Shown: one piece after another, positions 1-8,221 of the stretch | Numbering within the stretch: the stretch's first letter is position 1 | Layout: each line of letters begins with the position of its first letter | Origin: DASUTB01 sp036374835 | GTDB lineage: Bacteria > Actinomycetota > Actinomycetes > Jiangellales > Jiangellaceae | Assembly: GCA_036374835.1 (NCBI GenBank) | Contig: DASUTB010000055.1 | Location: 1-64,000, forward strand | DNA length: 64,000 nucleotides | Direction: 5' to 3' | Notes under the pieces: model-generated | Told to the model about the DNA's origin: nothing | The model's input: the letters and a program-made list of their open reading frames with translations, nothing else | Databases searched by the model: none | Translations under genes and position numbers: made by a program

Positions 1-9
1 CAGCGTCCA

Positions 10-101
10 GAGAGCGATCAGGTGTGGGAGATCATCCCAGCTGATGACTGATAATCTTTGCGGTGAATCTGTCGGGCTGACGGGAAAGCGAGGCCAGCGT
101 C
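10..101 (+). promoter_or_regulatory. Leader/promoter region of methyltransferase copy 1 (repeated at 1010-1101)
   Basis: A GATCAGGTG motif is followed by a small hairpin (TGGGA-gatca-TCCCA) and a GATAAT hexamer resembling a -10 element at about 50-55. The same arrangement recurs at 1010-1101 before copy 2. No good -35 hexamer is visible, so the promoter call is tentative. Confidence 0.4.
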
Positions 102-953
102 GTGGCGAATGGCGAAGAGTCGGAGATTGTTTCGATTCCCACGGATCGGCCGACGTCGGCCCGTGCGTACGGCTGGCTGCTGGGCGGAAAGGACAACTTC
201 GAAGTCGACCGCATGTTCATTCTCAACCAGCTGCCGTTGTTCCCGGAATGTGTCGACATCGCGCGGCAGAATCGCGAGTTTCTGTATCGGGCGGTGCGGT
301 TTCTGGCGCAGGAGGCCGGGATCCGGCAGTTTCTCGACATGGGTTGCGGTCTGCCCACCGACAACAATGTCCATCAGGTTGCCCAGGCGTTCGCACCTGA
401 TGCCCGGGTGGTTTATGTCGACATCGACCCGATCGTGCTGACGCACGGTCGCGCGCTGCTGGGCAACACTGAGAACACCACTGTCATCACCGCTGACATG
501 CGTGATCCGCAGGCGATCCTCGACCATCCCGAGGTGGGTCGTCTGATCGATCTCAGCGAGCCGCTGGCGGTACTTTTCTTGTCGGTGGTGCATCACCTCA
601 CCGACGCCGACGATCCGCGCCGGGTACTCCGGACGATCATCGATCAAGCCGCGTCGAACAGTTACGTGGCGCTCTCGCAAGTCGTATGCGACGACGCCGC
701 GCGCGCTGCCGAGATGACCGAAAGCACCTCGGCGCGCGGAATTCCGTGGCAGACCCGCACGCCGGGGGAGGTGGACGCCTTCATTGACGGGCTGGAGCCG
801 GTGGAGCCGGGTCTGGTCGATCTGAACAAATGGCGGCCCGACCCCGACCAGCCGCCGCTCGCACCACCGGACCCTACGCTTGAGCCATACATCGGCGTGA
901 CCGAAAGGAACAAAGGTCTCTACGAGTACGGCGGGGTCCTGCGCAAGCCGTAG
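102..953 (+). CDS. DUF574-type S-adenosyl methyltransferase, copy 1
   Basis: Predicted 283-residue SAM-dependent methyltransferase of the actinobacterial DUF574 (Methyltransf_19) family. The SAM-binding loop is visible as DMGCGLPTDNNVHQV (about residues 79-93), followed by the acidic strand YVDIDPIVLTHGRALL and a late motif LAVLFLSVVHHLTDADDP. The substrate is unknown for most of this family. The GTG start fits the conserved MANGEESEIVSIPTD N-terminus shared with the next gene. The neighbouring gene is a close paralogue exactly 1000 bp downstream, so this is half of a tandem duplication. The copies differ most at about residues 36-60, before the SAM loop. Confidence 0.88.
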   Translation: MANGEESEIVSIPTDRPTSARAYGWLLGGKDNFEVDRMFILNQLPLFPECVDIARQNREFLYRAVRFLAQEAGIRQFLDMGCGLPTDNNVHQVAQAFAPDARVVYVDIDPIVLTHGRALLGNTENTTVITADMRDPQAILDHPEVGRLIDLSEPLAVLFLSVVHHLTDADDPRRVLRTIIDQAASNSYVALSQVVCDDAARAAEMTESTSARGIPWQTRTPGEVDAFIDGLEPVEPGLVDLNKWRPDPDQPPLAPPDPTLEPYIGVTERNKGLYEYGGVLRKP

Positions 954-1101
954 GCGCCAATCTGGAGGCGGGCCGACCGATCTCCTGAATGCGGTGGGTA
1001 GCAGCGTCGAGAGACTGATCAGGTGTGGGAGATCATCCCAGCTGATGACTGATAATCTTTGCGGTGAATCTGTCGGGTGACATGAGAGTGAGGCCAGCAT
1101 C

Positions 1102-1953
1102 GTGGCGAATGGCGAAGAGTCGGAGATTGTTTCGATCCCAACCGACGTGTCGACCTCGGCCCGTGCTTACGGCTGGATGCTGGGCGGCAAGGACAACTTC
1201 GAGGCTGACCGCCAGCATGTTCTCAGAGTCACGTCCAACTTTCCTGAGGTTGTCGACATCGCACGGCAGAATCGCCAGTTCCTATATCGCGTCGTGCGCT
1301 ACCTGGTCGAAGAGGCAGGGATCCGGCAGTTTCTCGACATGGGCTGCGGGCTACCAACCGACAACAACGTCCACCAGGTGGCCCAGGCGTTCGCACCGGA
1401 CGCCCGGGTGGCCTATGTCGACATCGACCCGATCGTGCTGACGCACGGTCGTGCGCTGCTGGGCAACACTGAGAACACCGCCGTCATCACCGCCGACATG
1501 CGCGACCCGCAGGCGATCCTCGATCATCCCGACGTGAATCGTCTGATCGACCTCGGCGAGCCGCTTGCCGTGCTGTTCCTCTCGGTCGTGCATCACCTCA
1601 CCGATGCCGACGACCCGCACAGAGTGCTCCGGACGATCATCGACCAGGCCGTGCCCGGCAGCTATTTGGCTATGTCCCAGGTAGTGGCCGACAACCCGGT
1701 GATCGGAGCCAAGATGACCGAGGCCATCGCATCGGGCGGTGTCCCGTGGCAGACCCGCACTCCTGCGGAGGTGGACGTGTTCGCCGATGGGTTGGAGCCG
1801 GTGGAGCCGGGTCTGGTCGATCTGAACGACTGGCGGCCTGACCCTGACCAGCCGCCGCTCGCGCCGGTCGACCCGGTACTCGAGCCCTATCTTGGTGCGA
1901 CCGAACAGAACAAGGGCGTCTACGAGTACGGCGGAGTGCTGCGCAAGCCATAG
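1102..1953 (+). CDS. DUF574-type S-adenosyl methyltransferase, copy 2
   Basis: Paralogue of the gene at 102, with identical length (283 residues) and start context. It keeps the SAM loop DMGCGLPTDNNVHQV and the YVDIDPIVLTHGRALL strand. Divergence from copy 1 is clustered at about residues 36-60 and 180-200, which may be the substrate-facing parts (inference). The roughly 110 bases upstream are also nearly identical to those of copy 1, so both copies probably have the same promoter and translation signals. It ends 61 bases before the manB start, so the two could be co-transcribed. Family membership is well supported; the methylated substrate is not known. Confidence 0.88.
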   Translation: MANGEESEIVSIPTDVSTSARAYGWMLGGKDNFEADRQHVLRVTSNFPEVVDIARQNRQFLYRVVRYLVEEAGIRQFLDMGCGLPTDNNVHQVAQAFAPDARVAYVDIDPIVLTHGRALLGNTENTAVITADMRDPQAILDHPDVNRLIDLGEPLAVLFLSVVHHLTDADDPHRVLRTIIDQAVPGSYLAMSQVVADNPVIGAKMTEAIASGGVPWQTRTPAEVDVFADGLEPVEPGLVDLNDWRPDPDQPPLAPVDPVLEPYLGATEQNKGVYEYGGVLRKP

Positions 1954-2014
1954 GCTTGCTCGCCTCCGGCACGGGTTCCGGGGTCTCGCCGCTTGGTTTA
2001 ACATCGGGTGCCTT

Positions 2015-3037
2015 ATGGAAGCGATCCTTCTCGTCGGCGGGCTCGGCACCCGGATGCGTCCGCTGACCGACAACCTGCCCAAGCCGCTGCTACCGGTCGC
2101 AGGCGTACCGCTCATCGAGCATCAAATCGTTCGCGCGCGTGAGGCGGGCGTCGACCACGTCGTGCTGGCCACTTCGTTCCGCGCCGCGGCGTTCACCGAC
2201 GTCGTGGGTGACGGTGCTCGCCTCGGCGTCCGCGTCTCCTATGCCGAGGAGGACGAGCCGCTCGGCACCGGCGGCGCGATCCGCAATGCGGCGGCGAAGC
2301 TCGAGTCCGCACCCGGTGATCCGGTTCTGGTCTTCAACGGCGACATCATCGACGGGCACGACATCGCCGGCCAGGTCGCTTGGCATGTGAGCGAAGGGGC
2401 GGACGTCACCCTGTACCTGACGAGGGTCGACGATCCGCGTGCCTACGGGTGCGTGCCTACCGACGAGGCCGGCCGCGTCACCGCGTTCCACGAGAAGATG
2501 CCGCAACCGGTCACCGACCAGATCAACGCCGGCTGCTACGTCTTCGGACGGTCGGTCATCGACGAGATACCCGCCGGACGCGTGGTGAGCGTCGAGCGCG
2601 AGACGTTCCCGGAGATGTTGAACGCCGGGCGTACCCTGCTCGGCCACGTGGAGAGCGTTTACTGGCGCGACCTGGGGACGCCGGACGCCTACGTGCGCGG
2701 CTCGGCCGACGTGGTGCGCGGGCTCGTGGACGCGCCTGCCCGGCCGGGACCGGCGGGGGAGTTCCTCGTCTCGCCGGACGCCGACGTCTCACCGCGCGCC
2801 GTGCTTCTGGGCGGGACGAGCGTTGCCCCCGCCGCGATCGTTCACGAGGACGCCGAAGTGGACGGCGCCGTGGTGCTCGGCGGCGCGGTCATCGGGGTCG
2901 GCGCGGTTGTGCGGAACAGTGCGATCGGGCGCGGCGCACAGATCGGCGACAGCGCGGTGCTCGACCGGGTCGTCGTGGGAGACGATGTCAAGGTCGGCGC
3001 TGGCGCGATACCCGAGGTCGGTGCCCGTCTCACCTGA
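2015..3037 (+). CDS. manB: Mannose-1-phosphate guanylyltransferase-like NDP-sugar pyrophosphorylase
   Basis: 340-residue nucleotidyltransferase that should make GDP-mannose (or another NDP-sugar) from hexose-1-phosphate and NTP. The N-terminal signature LVGGLGTRMRPLTDNLPKPL (residues 5-24) is the nucleotide-binding loop with the catalytic Arg and Lys. NGDIIDGHD is the metal-binding region and NAGCYVF follows. The C-terminal third (from about residue 245) is a left-handed beta-helix with hexapeptide-like repeats (AVVLGGAVIGVGAVV). I chose the ATG at 2015 because homologues start MEAILLVGG. Its position next to fbiB/fbiA/whiB matches mycobacterial manB (Rv3264c). GDP-mannose is the likely product, but dTDP-glucose-type activity cannot be excluded by eye. 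Confidence 0.85.
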   Translation: MEAILLVGGLGTRMRPLTDNLPKPLLPVAGVPLIEHQIVRAREAGVDHVVLATSFRAAAFTDVVGDGARLGVRVSYAEEDEPLGTGGAIRNAAAKLESAPGDPVLVFNGDIIDGHDIAGQVAWHVSEGADVTLYLTRVDDPRAYGCVPTDEAGRVTAFHEKMPQPVTDQINAGCYVFGRSVIDEIPAGRVVSVERETFPEMLNAGRTLLGHVESVYWRDLGTPDAYVRGSADVVRGLVDAPARPGPAGEFLVSPDADVSPRAVLLGGTSVAPAAIVHEDAEVDGAVVLGGAVIGVGAVVRNSAIGRGAQIGDSAVLDRVVVGDDVKVGAGAIPEVGARLT

Positions 3038-3175
3038 TCATTCGTTCGTCTGCGATCAGGTGACCAAATCCAGCCTGGTTGCGCCGAGTCCTCACCTGAT
3101 CATTCCACAGAACCAGGCCGCAAGAACGATCAGGTGACCAAGCCAGGCACGGTTGAGCGTATTGGTCACCTGATC
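3030..3175. repeat. Alternating GATCAGGTGA inverted-repeat array
   Basis: Five copies of TCACCTGATC / GATCAGGTGA alternate in orientation at 3030-3039, 3054-3063, 3092-3101, 3128-3137 and 3166-3175. The second and fourth extend to GATCAGGTGACCAA, and TTGGTCACCTGATC at 3162-3175 is its exact complement, giving a 14-bp stem. The manB stop codon (3035-3037) lies inside the first copy. It could fold as a terminator-like or REP-like structure, or bind a protein. Confidence 0.85.
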
Positions 3176-3406
3176 GGTTTCGCAAATGCTACAGAATGTG
3201 CGGCTAAGGAGATAAAGCTGCGATCTATAGTGCTGCTGCTATAGAACGAAGCCACGCGACGCCCGGTCTCGGCATCAACGGACCTGACCTAGCGCACATG
3301 ACGATTCGCGTACCTGAACATATCTTCGACAGTGAACCTTGACCATCTCTTTACTAACGATCAAGTCCAGAGCACGGTGTCGGCCGCTGACCGTACGCTT
3401 AACCGG
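3038..3406. other. Intergenic region manB to AlkA-like gene
   Basis: No convincing gene. It holds the alternating inverted-repeat array (to 3175), then about 230 bases with lower GC. A GTG at 3332 is in frame with the glycosylase but encodes a poorly family-like extension. Confidence 0.6.
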
Positions 3407-4318
3407 ATGGACGCCGAGCGCACGCGAACGTGGCGGCCGCCGTGGCCGGTCAATGTGGCGGCGACGCTGACCGTGCTCAAGCGCGGCAACGACCCGACCC
3501 ACCGCGTCGAACGCGACGGCACGGTATGGCGGACGGCGCGAACGCCCGATGGTCCCGGCACGATCCGGATCGCCTCGCGCAGCGGGACGGTCGAGGGGAC
3601 GGCGTGGGGGAGCGGCGCCGATTGGCTGCTCGCAGCGCTGCCGGCCTGGCTCGGCGATGAGGACGATCCCGAGACGTTCGTCCCGCATCACCCCCTGTTG
3701 GAGCGGGCGGTGAAGCTGCACCGCGGCCTGCGCATCGGCCGGACGGGTCTGGTGATGGAGGCGCTCGTCCCCGCGATCCTCGAGCAGAAGGTCACCGGTC
3801 TTGAGGCGAAGCGGACGTGGCAGCGGCTGCTGCGGAACCACGGCGAGCCGGCTCCCGGTCCCGCGCCGGACGGCATGCGCGTCCTGCCGACCGCCGAGAC
3901 GCTGCGGTTCATCCCGTCGTGGGAGTGGCACCGCCTCGGCGTCGGGCCGGATCGCTCGAAGGCGATCGTCCAGGTCTCCCGTGTCGCGTCCCGGATGGCC
4001 GAGGCGGCGACGATGAGCGCGGACGACGCGACTCGGCGGCTCCAGACCGTCCCGGGGGTCGGGCCGTGGACCGCCGCCGAGACGATCCAGCGCGCGCTCG
4101 GCGATCCCGATGCCGTGTCGATCGGCGACCATGGCATTCCTTCGATGGTGGCGTGGGCGCTGGCGGGGGAGCGGACCGCCGACGACGACCGCATGCTGGA
4201 GCTTCTCGAGCCGTATCGCGGCCAGCGCTACCGCGCCTGCCTGCTGATCGAGCGCACGAGTGGCAAGCCGCCGCGGCACGGCCCGCGCATGCCGGCCCGC
4301 GACTTCCGCCGCATCTAA
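3407..4318 (+). CDS. DNA-3-methyladenine glycosylase, AlkA/HhH-GPD family
   Basis: 303-residue base-excision-repair glycosylase that removes alkylated purines. The helix-hairpin-helix is visible as TVPGVGPWTAAETIQRAL, and the GPD loop as VSIGDHGIP with the probable catalytic Asp at residue 241. The ATG at 3407 is preferred; an in-frame GTG at 3332 would add 25 residues unlike the family. It stands alone, with no Ada-type partner. The gene is absent from the mycobacterial order I recall, so it is probably an insertion between manB and fbiB. The stop is followed within 2 bases by a dispersed hairpin repeat. Substrate range cannot be read from the sequence. Confidence 0.85.
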   Translation: MDAERTRTWRPPWPVNVAATLTVLKRGNDPTHRVERDGTVWRTARTPDGPGTIRIASRSGTVEGTAWGSGADWLLAALPAWLGDEDDPETFVPHHPLLERAVKLHRGLRIGRTGLVMEALVPAILEQKVTGLEAKRTWQRLLRNHGEPAPGPAPDGMRVLPTAETLRFIPSWEWHRLGVGPDRSKAIVQVSRVASRMAEAATMSADDATRRLQTVPGVGPWTAAETIQRALGDPDAVSIGDHGIPSMVAWALAGERTADDDRMLELLEPYRGQRYRACLLIERTSGKPPRHGPRMPARDFRRI

Positions 4319-4320
4319 CC

Positions 4321-4400
4321 AGAATGATCACGTTAGGCCGGTGTTTCCCAGCTTTACGTTGTCTGCAAGCCGCGTAAAGAAGGGAAACGCCGCGCATCGG
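4321..4400 (+). repeat. Stop-proximal dispersed repeat, copy 1
   Basis: Begins AGAATGATCACGT two bases after the glycosylase stop. An imperfect inverted repeat (4340-4358 and 4373-4391, 16 of 19 paired, 14-base loop) carries TTTCCCAGCTTTACG in its left arm. The loop ends in CTGCAAGCCG, the downstream core also seen in copies at 30.8 and 33.2 kb. It could act as a transcript end or mRNA-stabilising hairpin. Confidence 0.8.
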
Positions 4401-4475
4401 GTGAATTCGACTTGTCGAATCCGCCGAGCGTAGCGAGCTTCGATGATCGTCCGGGCATGAACCGCTGGGGGTATC

Positions 4476-5036
4476 GTGACTGTTATGACTGAGCCAGCGA
4501 TCGCGTCGCTCGTCGCGCCGTGGACCGAGGCTGACCTCGATGCGTTTCCGGGCAAAGGCAACCGGTACGAGATCATCGACGGAAGGCTCATCGTGACTCC
4601 GCCTGGCACAGACAGACACGGTTCGATTCAGGCTGAAGTTACGGCCCTCCTCCTTGGCGCACGACCCGACAAGTACCGCGTGGTCGTCGAGTGTGGAGTT
4701 CGAGTTCCTGAGGGGAACCTGATCGCTGATGTGGCGGTGTTGCATCCCTTCGGTCGACGAGGCGTCACGTGGCGAGATGCGCGAGACGTTGCGCTGGTAG
4801 TCGAGGTCGCGTCACCGTGGAGCGCTCAGTTCGATGCCACGGACAAACTCGCCAGCTACGCACGGGCCGGCATTGCGAGCTATTGGCGAGTCGAGCAGGA
4901 CGCAACAGCCCACATCTACGAAATCGACGGCCGCGAGTACAGAGAGATCGAGGTCGTCAAGCCTGGCGCGGAGTGGACGGCCTCAGCGCCGTTTGAGGTC
5001 ACGCTCCGCCCCGCCGATTGGATGCCCGAGGAATAG
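4476..5036 (+). CDS. Uma2 family (DUF820) restriction-endonuclease-fold protein
   Basis: 186-residue protein of the Uma2/DUF820 family, a PD-(D/E)XK nuclease fold that is abundant in cyanobacteria and actinobacteria and of unknown cellular role. Visible family features are GNRYEIIDGRLIVTPPG at the N-terminus, a VECGVRVPEGNLIADVAVL segment with the conserved Asp, and VALVVEVASPWS followed by DKLASYARAGIASYW. The catalytic residues (Glu in YEIIDG, Asp in ADVAV, Glu in VVEVASP) appear present. GTG 4476 has GGGGG four bases upstream; ATG 4485 is an equally possible start. It is a single-gene insertion between repair and F420 genes. Confidence 0.85.
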   Translation: MTVMTEPAIASLVAPWTEADLDAFPGKGNRYEIIDGRLIVTPPGTDRHGSIQAEVTALLLGARPDKYRVVVECGVRVPEGNLIADVAVLHPFGRRGVTWRDARDVALVVEVASPWSAQFDATDKLASYARAGIASYWRVEQDATAHIYEIDGREYREIEVVKPGAEWTASAPFEVTLRPADWMPEE

Positions 5037-5044
5037 CCGGGCAA

Positions 5045-5320
5045 TCACTTCAGGAAGCGGATCACCAAACCACCTATAAGCACGTAGATCAGCGCACCGA
5101 TACCCCAATTGACGACCACGCTCTGGTCGTTGGTGTCCTGGGGGAACATCTCGTGGAACGGTGTCGAGAAGAATCTGCCGACCTCGACGATCGCGTTGAT
5201 TATCACGTTGCCCTCGTTCGCGTCGACCACGATCAACAGGATCGCGAGCGCGATGAACGCGGCGATCGTGAGCGCGACTGCCAAGATCACCCGCGCAGCG
5301 GTGGAACGGCTGGTAGCCAT
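5045..5320 (-). CDS. Small two-helix membrane protein
   Basis: 91-residue protein with two predicted transmembrane segments (about residues 10-32 and 70-88) separated by a polar loop rich in acidic residues. Small proteins with this layout occur widely in actinobacteria, but I do not recognise a named function. It is 98 bases downstream of the fbiB stop on the same strand and converges on the Uma2 gene, with 8 bases between their stops. Confidence 0.7.
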   Translation of the reverse strand: MATSRSTAARVILAVALTIAAFIALAILLIVVDANEGNVIINAIVEVGRFFSTPFHEMFPQDTNDQSVVVNWGIGALIYVLIGGLVIRFLK

Positions 5321-5418
5321 ATTTGTTGCCCCTCGGGTCGAATCGGGCGTTACGGTGCGTGGTCAAGTTACTACTACGTTCATCGGTACACAAGATCGGA
5401 CGCAGTGAGTTCTTGCGG

Positions 5419-6711
5419 TCACACGCTTCCCACGCCAAGCGCTGCGACCGGGATCCAACCGTTCAGGGAGAGCTCGGCGGCGACCGCATCGGGACGGACC
5501 ATCGGCGCGCGCGACAGCCGGGCGGCGTACCCGTCCGCCGCAAGTGAGATCAGGTAGTTCTGCGTCGCCGTGCCCGCGGTGAACTCGCCGGCATCCGCGC
5601 CGGACGGACGGCACGGCAGGACGAGGCACGGTGCGTGCCGTATCGGGTCGTCCTCGGCCAAGCGGTCGGCAATCGCGGCCTCGGACGCGCCCTCAGCACG
5701 CAAGTGCTCGGCCCATGCGGCCGCGATCGCGTCGAGTATTCGGATGCGCAGGGCGGCGTCCCTCACTCGCACGAACCGCACGTCAGCTGCCGCACTAGGC
5801 GCAGCGACATCGGACCATGCCTGCGTGCCTGTTGTAATGTCGCTGTGCCTACTGAACGTGATCGAACGTAGCGCGGCGGCGGCTGCCGCGTCGGCGCGGT
5901 CGAGGATGTCGTTCGGAATCGGCGCGCCGGAGAAGTCGGCCGCATCCCGTCGCGCAAAGATCACTTCACGCTGCGCCTCAGGGGTGCCGAGCCGGAACCG
6001 GTCCTCTTCGGCGGGACGGATCAGCGCCGCCACACCCGGGCCGTCGTCCTCGGTGACGAACCTGGACAGCCCGCGCACCACCGCAACCGGGACGCCGTCC
6101 AGCTTCGCGCGGACCAGTTCGGTGGCGGCGGCCAGTTCGTCGGCCACCGCGACGACGGTGACGCCGAGGTCGTTGCCGTAGGCGTCGGTTCGGCCGCGGT
6201 AGTCGTCCCGCACGACGACTCCGGCCGCTCCGACCGCGAAGTCGACGACGCCGTCGCGCCACGGCCGTCCTGCGGTGTCGCTGAGCACCACGCCGACCGA
6301 GACGCCGAACCGCTCACGCAGGCCGGCCCGGAGCGCGCGCGCCGAGCCGTCCGGGTTCTCGGGCAGCAGCACGACGCTGCCGTTGGCCACGTTGGACGCA
6401 TCGACCCCGGCGGCGGCCATGACGAAGCCGTGCCGCGTCTGGGCGATCACGGTGCGGCCGCGCGGCGTCGTCCACTGCGACACCACACGAACGGTCTCCT
6501 CGTCGATCACGTCGTCGCGATCGACGCCGGTACGGACGCGGCCTTCCGACTTGCTGACGATCTTGCTGGTCACCACGACGATGTCCCCGTCGGCCAAGTC
6601 GGCCGCCGAACCGATCAGATCGACCAGATCGGTGCCCGCCTCGACCTCACCGAGCCCCTTGATCGGTAGGACGGTGTACGCACCGTCCTGCGGCGTGCCG
6701 GCGGTGGTCAC
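5419..6711 (-). CDS. fbiB: Coenzyme F420-0:L-glutamate ligase (FbiB/CofE-type)
   Basis: 430-residue enzyme adding glutamates to F420-0, matching the two-domain mycobacterial FbiB length (about 450). The N-terminal CofE domain (about residues 1-245) shows LPIKGLGEVEAGTDL, VVTSKIVSKSEGR and VVLSDTAGRPWRDG. The C-terminal part resembles a nitroreductase fold (CLVLPCRP, SLAADGYAARLSRAPMV), the domain known in FbiB to reduce dehydro-F420-0. The usual RRxxR start of that domain is not obvious here. GTG at 6711 overlaps the fbiA stop by four bases (GTGA), implying translational coupling. Confidence 0.92.
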   Translation of the reverse strand: MTTAGTPQDGAYTVLPIKGLGEVEAGTDLVDLIGSAADLADGDIVVVTSKIVSKSEGRVRTGVDRDDVIDEETVRVVSQWTTPRGRTVIAQTRHGFVMAAAGVDASNVANGSVVLLPENPDGSARALRAGLRERFGVSVGVVLSDTAGRPWRDGVVDFAVGAAGVVVRDDYRGRTDAYGNDLGVTVVAVADELAAATELVRAKLDGVPVAVVRGLSRFVTEDDGPGVAALIRPAEEDRFRLGTPEAQREVIFARRDAADFSGAPIPNDILDRADAAAAAALRSITFSRHSDITTGTQAWSDVAAPSAAADVRFVRVRDAALRIRILDAIAAAWAEHLRAEGASEAAIADRLAEDDPIRHAPCLVLPCRPSGADAGEFTAGTATQNYLISLAADGYAARLSRAPMVRPDAVAAELSLNGWIPVAALGVGSV

Positions 6712-7661
6712 CGCAGCTCCGCGGCGAGGTCGAGCGCCGCGGTCGCCATCGCCGCGGTCGCCGCCACGTCACGCATGAGCAGCGGGACGGCGCGGGCCGT
6801 CACCCCGCTCGACTCGATCTCGGGGACGGCCGCCGCGTCGCTCGTGTCGACCAGCCATCCGTCGAGCACGTCGGTGAACAGCCCGGCGACGGCACGGGCG
6901 GACGTCTCGACTCCGATCGCGGCGAGGCAGGCGTCGGCCATTCCGCGCACCGGAGCGCCCCCGATGATCGGCGAGAGCCCGACCACGGGTGCCGCGGACT
7001 CCGATAACGCATCCCGGATGCCCGGCACACCGAGAATCGGGCCGATCGACACCACCGGGTTGGACGGCGGCAGGATGATGACGTCGGCCTCGGCTATCGC
7101 CTGCCGCACTCCGGGAGCAGGGGACGCGTCCTCCACGCCGACGATGACGATGCGCTCGGCAGGCACCTTGGCATGCAGCCGTACCCACCACTCCTGGAAG
7201 TGGATCGCCCGCGGGCCGTCGCCCTCGTCGATGATCACATGCGTTTCGACCCGGTCGTCGCTCATCGGCACCAGCCGGACGCCGGGCCGCCACCGGTCGC
7301 ACAATGCCTCGGTGATCTCGGACAGGTGGTAGCCGGCGCTCATCATCGAGGTGCGGATCAGGTGGGTGGCGATGTCGCGATCGCCGAGGGTGAACCAGTC
7401 CGGCCCGACACCGTGCGCGGCGAGCTCCTCGGCGACGGTGAACGACTCGTCGGCGCGTCCCCATCCCTGACCCTCGTGCACGCCGCCGCCGAGCGTGTAC
7501 ATCACGGTGTCCAGATCCGGGCTGATGTGCAGCCCGTGCAGCCGGATGTCGTCGGCCGTGTTGCCGATGACGGTGATGTGTGCGTCGGTGGCCGCCTCCT
7601 TCAGGCCGCGAATGAATCGTGCGCCGCCGATGCCGCCGGACAGGACCGTGATGTTCGCCAC
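6708..7661 (-). CDS. fbiA: 2-phospho-L-lactate / phosphoenolpyruvyl transferase (FbiA/CofD)
   Basis: 317-residue enzyme that transfers the phospholactyl or phosphoenolpyruvyl group to Fo, giving (dehydro-)F420-0. The N-terminus ITVLSGGIGGARFIRGL is the conserved nucleotide-binding loop. Further family signatures are VIGNTADDIRLHGLHISPD, WFTLGDRDIATHLIR and ILPPSNPVVSIGPIL. It is first in a two-gene operon with fbiB and divergent from whiB across about 246 bases, as in mycobacteria. No odd features were seen. Confidence 0.94.
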   Translation of the reverse strand: MANITVLSGGIGGARFIRGLKEAATDAHITVIGNTADDIRLHGLHISPDLDTVMYTLGGGVHEGQGWGRADESFTVAEELAAHGVGPDWFTLGDRDIATHLIRTSMMSAGYHLSEITEALCDRWRPGVRLVPMSDDRVETHVIIDEGDGPRAIHFQEWWVRLHAKVPAERIVIVGVEDASPAPGVRQAIAEADVIILPPSNPVVSIGPILGVPGIRDALSESAAPVVGLSPIIGGAPVRGMADACLAAIGVETSARAVAGLFTDVLDGWLVDTSDAAAVPEIESSGVTARAVPLLMRDVAATAAMATAALDLAAELR

Positions 7662-7800
7662 GCCCCGACCGTACAGGGTCGAATGCTCGGGCTGCCGTCA
7701 GGCGACCTGATCAGTCGCCGCCCCACGCCAGCAGGCCTGGGACTATCTCGTCCGTCGGCTGTATCGCCCCGAGAAGACGACCCCAATAACACGGTTCGGC

Positions 7801-7829
7801 TTGACTAACGGGGATATCAAGCGTGTAAT
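7801..7829 (+). promoter_or_regulatory. Predicted housekeeping-sigma promoter of whiB
   Basis: TTGACT (7801-7806), a 17-base spacer and TGTAAT (7824-7829) form a good SigA/HrdB-type promoter. Transcription would begin near 7836, leaving about a 70-base leader before the whiB ATG at 7908. Confidence 0.6.
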
Positions 7830-7907
7830 TTCAAACGTGTCGTTCGATGCGGCGCCGGTTCGGCCACGGTGTCACATCACGGGGGCAACGGTCGAGGGAG
7901 GCGAGCC

Positions 7908-8165
7908 ATGGACGAGTGGATTGCTCTACTCGGAGGCGACGCCGAGGAAGTGAGTTGGCAAGAGCGCGCGCTGTGCGCCCAGACCGATCCCGAGGCGTTC
8001 TTTCCCGAAAAGGGCGGATCGACCCGAGAGGCGAAGAAGGTCTGCCTGAGTTGCGAAGTGCGGGCCGAATGCCTGGAGTACGCGCTGCTGCACGACGAGC
8101 GGTTCGGCATCTGGGGAGGTATGTCCGAACGGGAGCGTCGTAAGCTCAAGAAGCGCGCCAGCTGA
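7908..8165 (+). CDS. whiB: WhiB-family Fe-S transcriptional regulator (WhiB/WhiB2 type)
   Basis: 85-residue WhiB-like protein. Four cysteines (23, 46, 49, 55) form the C-X22-C-X2-C-X5-C cluster ligands, followed by the GIWGG turn (67-71) and the basic tail ERERRKLKKRAS. I chose ATG 7908 because GGAGG lies 6 bases upstream and homologues begin just before the W-X3-A-X-C segment. Its place opposite fbiA matches mycobacterial whiB2 and Streptomyces whiB, which control septation and sporulation genes together with WhiA (established). Assignment to the WhiB2 orthologue group rests on synteny plus size. Confidence 0.92.
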   Translation: MDEWIALLGGDAEEVSWQERALCAQTDPEAFFPEKGGSTREAKKVCLSCEVRAECLEYALLHDERFGIWGGMSERERRKLKKRAS

Positions 8166-8208
8166 ACATGTAGCGTCCCGACGTGCGGGCATCAAGCGCA
8201 GACGAGTG

Positions 8209-8218
8209 ATAATATTAT
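8209..8218 (+). promoter_or_regulatory. AT-rich palindrome at toxin-antitoxin operon start
   Basis: Perfect palindrome ATAATATTAT ending three bases before the antitoxin GTG (8222), overlapping any -10 element. This is typical of an autoregulated toxin-antitoxin operator and suggests a leaderless transcript. Confidence 0.45.
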
Positions 8219-8221
8219 TTT

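Larger units (their letters stand above)
1..1953 (+). repeat. Tandem direct duplication, period 1000 bp
   Basis: Unit 1 runs from the window edge to about 1000 and unit 2 from about 1001 to 1953. Starts (102/1102) and stops (953/1953) are offset by exactly 1000 bases, and the leaders match almost base for base. The first unit may extend upstream of the window, so further copies could exist there. Confidence 0.85.
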
